A stretch of 38,711 bases of DNA from an uncultured Flavobacteriales bacterium (GTDB lineage Bacteria > Bacteroidota > Bacteroidia > Flavobacteriales > Flavobacteriaceae), in NCBI GenBank assembly GCA_913020155.1, contig CAJWBA010000019.1:1-38711 (forward strand), in the 5' to 3' direction. Each line of letters opens with the position of its first letter. Positions within the stretch are counted from its first letter, which is position 1. The notes under the pieces are model-generated. The model was not told where the DNA came from. It was given only the letters and a program-made list of their open reading frames with translations, and made no database searches. Below are positions 27,588 through 36,400 of the stretch, in pieces. A program made the translations under genes and the position numbers.

Positions 27588-27977
27588 TACAAAAATTGGT
27601 ATAGTAATATTTTGATTTATAATTTATTTATTTTTAAGTTTTAAAAAACGTTCAATAAAAAAATGACCCATCATTGATATATATGGAAGAATCAGAGATT
27701 TTACCACGATCTCTAAGTACTAAAGTTTTGGATTTTAGGTGTTTTAGAGTATCTAAAGTAGAGAGAATCTTTAAGGCTAAAAGATCTGATAAATCACTTT
27801 AGCTTATAACAAATACCTTTTGCGATTCTATTCTTTTTTTTTTATCTTAGAATCGAAAATTTAAAGTAACTTAAATAATCCTTCCAAATAAATCTTGTGC
27901 CACAACGCTAGCTTCATTTAATTATTATTCTTTGATTTTCCCACTAAAAAAATCGGGTTTATTTGCAAAATAGTGTA
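27588..27977. other. Long intergenic region before the PAP2 gene
   Basis: These 390 bases hold no well-supported gene. A 39-codon frame (27683-27802, starting MEESEILPRSLSTKVLDF) has no clear ribosome-binding sequence. Two inverted repeats are visible: AGAGAT-N9-ATCTCT at 27694-27714 and an 8-base pair of arms around a T-rich loop at 27823-27855. A near -7 match (TTTATTTG, 27958-27965) precedes the PAP2 start. Confidence 0.4.
27823..27855. repeat. Inverted repeat with poly-T loop
   Basis: CGATTCTA (27823-27830) and TAGAATCG (27848-27855) are perfect 8-base inverted arms. The 17-base loop contains ten consecutive T. It does not follow a gene on either strand closely, so a terminator role is unclear. 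An operator or a remnant of a mobile-element end are alternatives. Confidence 0.4.
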
Positions 27978-28823
27978 ATGGATAATTACAAATTAAATAA
28001 AAAAATAATTGACAACTTTTCTAATACAAGATTAACTCAACTATTTCCTCCCGTCCTTTTATTACTTATCATCGCACTCACATTTTTGTATGAAAATTCG
28101 CTCAATACTGAGGGATACATCGAAACTCAAAAAAAATTATTTTTCTACCTCAACAGGTTTTTATCCAAATTACCTGATTTATTATTTAACATAACTCAAC
28201 TGGGAGATGCAATTATTTTTTTACCCTTTTTCACGGTGTTGATCATCTATACTCCAAAATTCTGGAGCACCCTTTTAACTTCTTCATTTATTGGATTACT
28301 GTTTTCAGTATCATTAAAAAAATTCTTTCTTGTTCCTAGACCAGCTGCAGTTTTTGACAATGATAGTTTTACCATTATTGGAAGAACTCTTGCCTCAACC
28401 CATTCGAGTTTGCCTTCTGGACATTCTGTTACAACTTTTATGATAGTCACCACTTTATTATTTGCTTTTATGCCAAAAGAGTTCAAGTTGAAGGTGTTTT
28501 GGTCTTCAATAATTCTGTCAATAGGCCTTTTTATCGCATTTTCTAGGGTTGGTGTAGGAGCACATTATCCATTTGATGTAGTTATTGGATGTACAATTGG
28601 ATATATTGCTGCAATTCTTGGGATTTTTATAAATAACAATATTCGTATGGGCACTGGTCTTATAAACTTAAGATACTATCCAATACTAATGTTGTTTATA
28701 CTAATTTGGATGGTAGCAATTGTTAGTGAAATAATGGATCGTAATCTATTAATATTCTATTTTTCTCTTGGTGCTCTTATCCTAACTTTGGGCTTGACAA
28801 TAAAAACTTATTTAAAAAAATAA
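27978..28823 (+). CDS. PAP2 family membrane phosphatase (LpxE-like)
   Basis: This 281-residue protein has about six membrane segments and all three PAP2 motifs: K114-x6-RP (KKFFLVPRP), PSGH at 146-149, and SR-x5-H-x3-D (S189 R190 to H196 and D200 in SRVGVGAHYPFD). The active site faces the periplasm in this family. The next gene is an EptA-type transferase only seven bases away. From that I infer that this enzyme removes a lipid A phosphate, like LpxE; undecaprenyl-diphosphate phosphatase activity is the alternative. I use the ATG at 27978. A TTG at 27963 in frame overlaps the likely promoter and would add five residues. Confidence 0.88.
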   Translation: MDNYKLNKKIIDNFSNTRLTQLFPPVLLLLIIALTFLYENSLNTEGYIETQKKLFFYLNRFLSKLPDLLFNITQLGDAIIFLPFFTVLIIYTPKFWSTLLTSSFIGLLFSVSLKKFFLVPRPAAVFDNDSFTIIGRTLASTHSSLPSGHSVTTFMIVTTLLFAFMPKEFKLKVFWSSIILSIGLFIAFSRVGVGAHYPFDVVIGCTIGYIAAILGIFINNNIRMGTGLINLRYYPILMLFILIWMVAIVSEIMDRNLLIFYFSLGALILTLGLTIKTYLKK

Positions 28824-28830
28824 ATCCAAT

Positions 28831-30354
28831 ATGTTAAAAAAAAGCGTCAAATTGAGTTGGTTTATTTTTATAATTAGTTTTCTAAATCTATTACTATTCC
28901 ACCTACCTGTGTATCAATTCAGCATTCAAAACTATGATGGAAAAAACTTAGATAAGGTATTCTTGATCCTTAGTTTGGCCGTTTTAATTATAGCATTAAA
29001 CGCTTTAGTTTTTTATTTAGTCTTTTTTATTTCTCGTTTTATTGGTAAGTTTTTTTTGGTTCTTTTTACTATCACAAATTCAATCGCAGTATATTTTATT
29101 AATACTTATAATGTAATTATAGACAAAACAATGATTGGAAATGTTCTTAACACCAATTATGACGAGTCAACCAGCTTCCTCTCTTTTAGTTTTGTTTTAT
29201 ATTTGATTCTGCTGGGAATTATTCCGATTATATTCATAATCAAAACTAAAATTATAAAAGAAGGTTACAAAAAAGCATTAAAGTATATTGTCCTAACCTT
29301 CATTTTTATTGTAGGGCTCGCTTATATCAATTCTAGTAATTGGCTCTGGATTGATAAAAATTCAAAGGCACTTGGCGGTTTGGCTATGCCATGGTCATAT
29401 GTTGTTAATCTCAATCGGTTTTATTATCATAAAAGTCAGAAAAATCAAGAACAAATTTTACTTCCAGATGCTACCCTAAAAGATGATGAAAAATCTGTTG
29501 TAGTTCTTGTAATCGGAGAATCAGCCAGAAGTCAAAACTTTTCTTTGTATGGATATGAAAAGGATACAAACCCATTGTTGACTAAAATGAATAATATTTA
29601 CAGTTATACAGCAAATTCATGTGCAACCTACACTACTGCTGGAGTTAAATGTATTTTAGAACACGAAAACAGTAGTAAGTTAAATGAAATTTTACCCAAT
29701 TATTTATTCAGAAATGATGTGGAAGTCATTTGGAGAACCAATAATTGGGGAGAACCAAATGTGAGAATTCAGAACTACCAAAAAAGAGTAGATTTAAAAA
29801 AACAATGCCAAGGAGAGGGATGTGAATATGATGAGATTTTACTGAGCAATTTAAAGGAACAAATCCAAGTCAGTAAAAAAAATAAAATACTGATCATTTT
29901 ACATACAAGCACAAGTCACGGTCCAACATATTACAAAAAGTACCCTCCAAAGTTTAATAAATTCAAACCCGTATGTAAGGTGGTTGAATTGGGGAAATGT
30001 ACCCAAGAAGAGTTAATCAATGCATACAACAACACCATCGTTTACACAGATTATATGCTAGCTACTCTTATTGATGAATTGAAGCAATTGGCTGAATACA
30101 ATAGTCTAATGCTTTATGTTTCTGATCATGGTGAGTCTTTAGGGGAAAAAAACTTGTACATGCATGGAATCCCAAAGAGTATAGCACCTAAAGAGCAATT
30201 GGATATTCCATTTATTGTATGGCAATCTAATAATTATAAAAAACTCAAAAAGAATGAGTTCTTATCACAACACCATGTTTTTCATAGTGTCTTGGATTTC
30301 CTAGCTATAGAAAGTCCCATTTACGACAAAAACATGAGTATTTTCAAAGAATAA
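28831..30354 (+). CDS. eptA: Phosphoethanolamine transferase, EptA type
   Basis: This 507-residue inner-membrane enzyme has five N-terminal membrane helices (to about 170) and a periplasmic sulfatase-like domain. Metal and active-site motifs are present: GESARSQNFSLYGY with Glu230, the Thr nucleophile region SCATYTTAGVKC (263-274), SHGPTYY, and SDHGES with Asp432 and His433, followed by MHG (His445). Several Cys pairs probably form periplasmic disulfides. The nucleophile segment reads ATYTTAG where E. coli-type EptA has GTATAVS, so it belongs to a different subgroup. It should transfer phosphoethanolamine to lipid A, reducing negative charge. It is translated right after the PAP2 gene. Confidence 0.92.
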   Translation: MLKKSVKLSWFIFIISFLNLLLFHLPVYQFSIQNYDGKNLDKVFLILSLAVLIIALNALVFYLVFFISRFIGKFFLVLFTITNSIAVYFINTYNVIIDKTMIGNVLNTNYDESTSFLSFSFVLYLILLGIIPIIFIIKTKIIKEGYKKALKYIVLTFIFIVGLAYINSSNWLWIDKNSKALGGLAMPWSYVVNLNRFYYHKSQKNQEQILLPDATLKDDEKSVVVLVIGESARSQNFSLYGYEKDTNPLLTKMNNIYSYTANSCATYTTAGVKCILEHENSSKLNEILPNYLFRNDVEVIWRTNNWGEPNVRIQNYQKRVDLKKQCQGEGCEYDEILLSNLKEQIQVSKKNKILIILHTSTSHGPTYYKKYPPKFNKFKPVCKVVELGKCTQEELINAYNNTIVYTDYMLATLIDELKQLAEYNSLMLYVSDHGESLGEKNLYMHGIPKSIAPKEQLDIPFIVWQSNNYKKLKKNEFLSQHHVFHSVLDFLAIESPIYDKNMSIFKE

Positions 30355-32520
30355 CTACAAGCGTATTGCCTTGAAATCGGTTCTTCTTTTTTGTAGGTGT
30401 TCCTCCTCTGTCAGTTGCAAACATGGGTTTATCAATACCCAAGTATCCATTCCAGAATCTTTAAGTTCTTTTCTTATTCTGTTGATTTCATTTTTTGAAT
30501 CTAGAGGTGAAAAAAGTACTCTAATACGGTTTCCAAATTTTTGTGTAAAGGGCTCGTATCCCTTTTCTACCAATTTATTCATTAAAATCTCTGTATTGGC
30601 CAAATCATAAAAACTTCCTGCTACCAAAGCGTAGTCTTTTTTGAATAATGTTGATCCAATATCTTCACCATATCCTTTCCCATAAATTCGTTCCGGATTT
30701 GAAATCCGTTTTTTTACATATGCAAGTATGGATTGTGTTCTTCGACTAGATAACAATAAATTATATTCCGAATTGGATCTGCAATCCGTGTAGGAACTGA
30801 TTTCAACTTCGAGAGTTGGATTTTCTTGCATAACAACAACTACCTTATTCACACGATCTCGGTAAGTATCTAATATTGCACTCTCGTCAAGATCATAAAA
30901 GATAGGTGAGAAAGTGTCAGCCAACAAAGTACTGAGATCTTCCTCAGTTATCTCAGCTCTTCTCAAGTGGACCCATACTTCTTTAGAATTACCTTTGCTA
31001 CTCAAAAGTCGATAAGCAAAAGAATCTGTGGGTTGAAGCGGCGTATTATTTTTATAAAAAAAAGACCCGTTTTTATTCAATTGAAGTTGACCGTACAATG
31101 GTAGTCTGGCAACCTCAACTTCTTTTTCTACTAACCGTTGTAAAGGGTCTTCTTGTTCCAGTTCTAACTGATCATTGGTTAATACGTTATTCAAAGCAAC
31201 AACAAGAGTGTCCGAAGGGGTGAATTGATAAAAATCTTCTATACCTTGGATCTTTGGACTAAATTCAAAAGCATATAAATCATCAGCTCCTTTACCTCCA
31301 GATTTATTAGATGATAAATGACCTAGTGAAAGATCTTGATTCAAAACAAAAGCAAAATCATCGTCAGTAGTATTAATACCCTTCCCCAATACGTATACTC
31401 CCCAACGCTTTTCAATTCGATTTTCGGCTAAAAAAACATCCATTTCGCCTATTCCATTTCTTCCATTTGAAGTGAAGAACAGAAATCGGTCGTTATAGGA
31501 ATACGGGAACACCTCGTTTCCTTCTGTATTAATATCAGAGCCTAAATTAATCGGTTCTGAAAACGTTCCGTTCTCAATTGAAACAACATATAAATCCATT
31601 CCTCCAAATCCGCCAGGACGATCACTGGCAAAGTATAATCTGGATCCGTCGGGACATAGACTCGGGTGAATTGTTGAATAACCATCCACATTGAAAGGAA
31701 GCGCAACAGGTGATTTATTTTGATTTAAATCGGATAAACGGATTTTATATAAATTTAATTGTAATGTTTTGCTTTTATCTAATTTATAGGCACTTCTCGT
31801 AAAATAAAAATATTCTGTATCGGGATCATAACTACCAGGGCCCTCTTGATAAAGCGAATTGATGGAGGTATTAAGTTCAACTTTGTTTGACAGTGAAAAG
31901 TTTTTTTTATCAAAGTTTGCTTTGTAAAAATTATAAATAGGATAATCTGTTTTGATTCGTTTCATGACCTTTGCAGAAGCCTTTGTTTGATCTTGTTCAG
32001 ATAGATAAAAAACAGAGCTTTGATCGTCTTGTGCTAAAAAAACCATTCCAAATTCAGATCCCTCTGTGTTCCCTAGGACAGAATTAATATCATACACCTG
32101 CTCTTGATCAAAACGTTTTTTAAACAACAAACTATCATTCTGAAATAAATTGGGTGATGACCAAGGTAAGAGGAAGGCTTTTTTTCTGTATTCATTGGAC
32201 AAAGAAACCTCATCAGCTAACAAATCTGCGAAATTATAATAATCTTCAACCTTAGCATCAATGGAATTGACAACAGATTCATACTGAATTCTGGCTTTAT
32301 CTTTTTCTCCCAAAGCCCACAACGCCAATGCCCAATTTCGTTGAGTTCGAATAGATATGTTGTCTTTTGTTCTTGAGAAAAAATATATTGCTTTTTCAAA
32401 ATCTTGGTTTAAATAATAATAATCCCCCCAGTTCTCGGTAGAAAAAACTTCAGTTTCTTGTTGAGCTTGAATGGAAACACCCATTAAAAAAAACGTCAAA
32501 AATTTTAATACTTTTTTCAT
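30355..32520 (-). CDS. TPR-PD40-OmpA protein with inserted SPOR-like domain (T9SS-associated)
   Basis: This 721-residue envelope protein starts with signal MKKVLKFLTFFLMGVSIQAQ. TPR-like helices follow (about 25-120), then PD40/WD-like repeats (about 220-420, for example HPSLCPDGSRLYFASDRPGG) and a cadherin-like strand block (about 430-525, NKNGSFFYKN and PTDSFAYRLL). An OmpA domain begins near 536, with the TDCRSNSEYN and LLSSRRTQS motifs that bind diaminopimelate. After RIYGKGYGED (to about 622) the fold is interrupted by about 75 residues matching SPOR (YALVAGSFYDLANTEILMNK and FGNRIRVLFSPL). The typical OmpA ending (CLQLTEEEHLQKRRTDFKAI, 700-719) then resumes. It is the last gene after the cargo and SprF-like genes, two bases from the latter. 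Confidence 0.9.
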   Translation of the reverse strand: MKKVLKFLTFFLMGVSIQAQQETEVFSTENWGDYYYLNQDFEKAIYFFSRTKDNISIRTQRNWALALWALGEKDKARIQYESVVNSIDAKVEDYYNFADLLADEVSLSNEYRKKAFLLPWSSPNLFQNDSLLFKKRFDQEQVYDINSVLGNTEGSEFGMVFLAQDDQSSVFYLSEQDQTKASAKVMKRIKTDYPIYNFYKANFDKKNFSLSNKVELNTSINSLYQEGPGSYDPDTEYFYFTRSAYKLDKSKTLQLNLYKIRLSDLNQNKSPVALPFNVDGYSTIHPSLCPDGSRLYFASDRPGGFGGMDLYVVSIENGTFSEPINLGSDINTEGNEVFPYSYNDRFLFFTSNGRNGIGEMDVFLAENRIEKRWGVYVLGKGINTTDDDFAFVLNQDLSLGHLSSNKSGGKGADDLYAFEFSPKIQGIEDFYQFTPSDTLVVALNNVLTNDQLELEQEDPLQRLVEKEVEVARLPLYGQLQLNKNGSFFYKNNTPLQPTDSFAYRLLSSKGNSKEVWVHLRRAEITEEDLSTLLADTFSPIFYDLDESAILDTYRDRVNKVVVVMQENPTLEVEISSYTDCRSNSEYNLLLSSRRTQSILAYVKKRISNPERIYGKGYGEDIGSTLFKKDYALVAGSFYDLANTEILMNKLVEKGYEPFTQKFGNRIRVLFSPLDSKNEINRIRKELKDSGMDTWVLINPCLQLTEEEHLQKRRTDFKAIRL

Positions 32521-32522
32521 AA

Positions 32523-33452
32523 TTAAAAGAATCTTGGTGAACGTAAATAACCTTTAACTTTCTGTGTTAAGTCAAAACGAATCATCAGTTCATGCGATGA
32601 AGCATTTAAACCCTTATTGGTAATAGAGGCAGGTAAACCGTAAGAATATCCAATAGATAAATTCTCGCCAAGCTGAATGCCAATCAATGCACTTAACCCT
32701 GCCTCAGCAAAGTTGAAAAAATCTTTTCTATTAATTACATTTCTAATTTGAAGACCAGTCCAAAAGCGTTCGTTTATTATCAATAATAGGGAAGCATCAA
32801 AGGCAGCTACAGTTTTCGTTTGTTTCAATAAAAAACTTGGTTTTAAAAGTAAGCTTTTATTCATTTGAAAAAGACCTCCTGCCATTAAATATGCATGGCG
32901 TTCCAAACCGAAATCCTTATTTTCTAAAATACGCGGAACAGCCAATCCGAGATAAAATTTCTGAGTGTAGTAGTAAGCTCCAAAACCAATATTAGCCATT
33001 ATTTTTTTATCCACTGTCGACTCAAAAGAGGCATCATTTCCAGTTAATGTATTGATCATATCGGGATTTAAAAAATAATTTAAAGCACCGAGCTTAAGTC
33101 CTATTGAAAGCCTATGATCATTGCGATTTAGTCGCAAGTGATAGGATAGATCCACATCAAATGATGTGCTGCTAGTTGGACCTATTTTATCATTCAAAAC
33201 ACTCAGACCAAACCCTAAATTTTTTGAAGTAATGGGCGTATTAAACGATAGTGTTTGGGTTAAGGGTGCGCCTTCAATACCTGCCCATTGTGACCGAACT
33301 ATAGAGGTAAAACTTGACAATCCCCTCGCTCCAGCATAACCAGGGTTAATGGATTGGTGGTTAAACATGTAATGATTAAAAGCTGATTCTTGTTGAGCAT
33401 AAGAGAGACTCAGACTAAAGCAAAAAAGAATAAATAAGTGTATCCATTTCAT
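32523..33452 (-). CDS. PorP/SprF family type IX secretion outer-membrane protein
   Basis: This 309-residue beta-barrel protein begins MKWIHLFILFCFSLSLSYAQ, then the family opening QQESAFNHYMFNHQSINPGY-AGARG. It also has LSFNTPITSKNLGFGLSVLN and repeated amphipathic strands to the end. PorP/SprF proteins act with specific T9SS cargo; SprF is needed to export the SprB adhesin in Flavobacterium johnsoniae. The ATG at 33452 overlaps the cargo stop (TGATG), so translation is coupled. A TTG three bases upstream is unnecessary. This tight link marks it as the dedicated partner of the adhesin. Confidence 0.93.
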   Translation of the reverse strand: MKWIHLFILFCFSLSLSYAQQESAFNHYMFNHQSINPGYAGARGLSSFTSIVRSQWAGIEGAPLTQTLSFNTPITSKNLGFGLSVLNDKIGPTSSTSFDVDLSYHLRLNRNDHRLSIGLKLGALNYFLNPDMINTLTGNDASFESTVDKKIMANIGFGAYYYTQKFYLGLAVPRILENKDFGLERHAYLMAGGLFQMNKSLLLKPSFLLKQTKTVAAFDASLLLIINERFWTGLQIRNVINRKDFFNFAEAGLSALIGIQLGENLSIGYSYGLPASITNKGLNASSHELMIRFDLTQKVKGYLRSPRFF

Positions 33453-36400
33453 CAATTCTGTCTTCTTTTAATGTAAACATAACCCGTATTGGGTTGAGAA
33501 TTGTCTTCCCATTCTATCAGATAAAAATAGGTGCCATCGGGTAGTAAGTTATTTGAAGAAAGTAAAGCTGTATTTACGGATTCCCCTTGCCAATCATTAT
33601 TGTATTGATTGGTTTTAAAAACAATATTTTCCCAACGATTAAAAATTGTAATTACATAACCTCCTCTAGAATTTAAACCTTGAATTTCCCATGTATCATT
33701 GACACCGTCTCCGTCTGGAGAAAAGGCATTTGGAATAACCAAACCAGACTCCGTTACCTTAGTTTTAGAAATCAGGCTGTTTTGACAAGCAAATGCTGTA
33801 TTGTTTACCACAATTCGATATTGCTTGTCTATTGAGCTTTTAGGAGCTTGAAGAATTAACAGCTGCTTGGTATTAGTTCCTCTTTGTAAACTACTTTCTT
33901 CGACATTTATCCAAGTAGGAAATTCTTCTGACCCTAAATTTATTTGCCATTGATAGGTGGCAAAACTATCCAGAGAGAGACCCACGGTAAATTCCATTCT
34001 ATTTGAAGAATACCTTGTTACGGGAGCTACTTCAGTTTCAAAACGAATCAAATCATTTTCTTCCTTAAAATCATAAACCCCGTTGAGATTCATGTCAGCA
34101 GGATCAAGATACCCTCCATGATTTATTACCTGTCCCAGAGCATCAACTTCAATTATTCCTGTTCCTAAAATACCATCATCATCTTGATCATTAAATCCTG
34201 CTTCAAGTACGTCATAACAACCGTCATTATCACTGTCTAGATCAAAAGTATTGGGTATCCCATCTGAATCTTCATCCTGAAAAAATTCTTCTGTATCTAA
34301 AATCCCATCATTGTCATCGTCTAAATCGATACTGTTTATCAATCCATCCGAATCACAATCTCCTGTCCCTAGAACATCTATAGTGATGCTTTGAAAAATA
34401 AATTCACAAGGATTGTTTGGGTCAGAATTATCAGCAAGTTCATCTGTATTCAAAACACCATCTCCATCAATATCATCATCACAAACATCTCCAATACCAT
34501 CCAAATCAAGATCTGCTTGATCTGAATTTGAAATGAGAATACAATTATCCAAAGCATCAATAGCTCCGTCACTATCTTGATCCCTATCGTTATCAAAATT
34601 AATTATGCTTCGAATTTCATCTAATATTGATCTGTAGTCAGGATCCGAATTAGGAGCATCTATACTTATAACAACATTACTAATTATGTCACCGTCAATT
34701 ATGTAATCGTCTACCCCTATTACTGTTATTATCTGGGGAATATTCCAATTTGTCGGAGTAAATACTAATTGAGGTGTAATTACTGATAATTCGGTTAGAT
34801 CTTCAGCTATAATTAAAATCGTAGTTGAAATAGAAATACTAGTAGTTAACTTTACAGTCAAATATGTAGTACTAGCATTCTCAGAAACTGCTTGTGGTTC
34901 TGAGACGAACAAACTAGGGGAATCATTATCTAAATTATAAAGTTCTACGTCTGCAACATCCTGGGCTGTTAAAGTATTGTGGTCAAAATCAATACTGCTT
35001 GGATCTCCTGTTATCAAGGTTATTGATTGAGTTCCATCAATGATAAAATCATCTTGCCCAGTAACAATAATCTGGTTTTCTGCTGGATTATCCCAATTCG
35101 AAGCTTCTATTGTTATGCTATTTGCACTGAGAGTTATCTCATCAATATCACCAGCTAAAGACAAAGGCACAACAACATCCTCGTCCCCCAGTGGTCGTGA
35201 AAGAAGTCGAAACTGAACAGTTACAGTTTGACCATTCTCAGAAGTGAAAAAATTATTATTCAATAAACTCAAAACTATTCCTGGTGCATCATTGTCTTGA
35301 TTCATTATTACAACATCCTCAACCTGAGCATCTGTTATTGCATTAAAATCTGCATCGGTCGAGTTTACATTAAAAGTAGAGATCGTTACGGATTGACTCC
35401 CATCGGAAATTGGTGGTGAATCGTCTACTCCTGTCACCGTAATTATTTGAGGAATATTCCAGTTTGCAGGCGTAAATAAAACTTGATTTACACCTACGGT
35501 AGCTTCGCTAATCATACTGGAATTAAGATCTATGGTAACATTTGCTCTTGGAATTGCATCTAGTTGGAGCGTAAATTGAGCAGTATCTCCACTTTCAGAA
35601 CACAAATTATCCAAAACAACTATGGTTATTCCCGCTAAATCGTTATCAAGTGTTGTTACCAAAACATCTTTTGAGGGCACTGCCAAAAAACCAGCATTGG
35701 ATCCTGCATCTATGGATGCTGTTATGGAAGAGTTTTGACTCCCGTCAATTAAAAAATCATCGACTTGAAATAGATTTACTGTTTGAGAAACGTTCCAAGA
35801 AGTCGGAGTAAATATTAAAAATGAAGGCGCGACCACACCAGCTTCTGTAGAGTCGTTTGAAAATAAATTTATGGTTACGTTGGTTAAAGGTTCAACATCA
35901 AGAATAACTTCAAAACTTGCTGTAGGCGAAGCAGCCTCTGTTAAGACTCCTAAAACACTTGAAACTTGAAAACCTGGAATTTCGTTGTCTAAATTCTGAA
36001 CATTCACGCTTTGACTCGCGACAGCTAAAAACGAGTTTGCTGATAAAGCATTAACTTCTACAGTTACAGAATTTGTTGTTGTTCCATCCAATATTATATC
36101 ATCTACACTATTCAATATTACAGTCTGAGGGACATTCCAATTTGCACTGGTAAATACCTTTGGAGTTGATAAACCCTCAACATTTACTTCGGTTAAATCA
36201 ATACTTGTAATATCTATAATTATAATCTCTGCAAGACTCGGTTGTGCATCCAAAACTATCGTGAAACTTACATTAGCCGAGGATGCTTCCTGAAGGGAAC
36301 CACCCCCAATTGCACTTAGAGTAAATCCAGCGATTTCATTATCTAAATTTGGAGCCAGTATGGTTTGTGAAGCAAGGGAACTAAATTCAATATCTGAACT

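Noticed and set aside
27694-27714. AGAGAT/ATCTCT hairpin as a terminator
   Set aside because: The stem is only six base pairs, with a nine-base loop and no T tract.
27683-27802. 39-codon frame starting MEESEILPRSLSTKVLDF
   Set aside because: There is no recognisable family, no convincing ribosome-binding sequence, and the length is within chance for this DNA.
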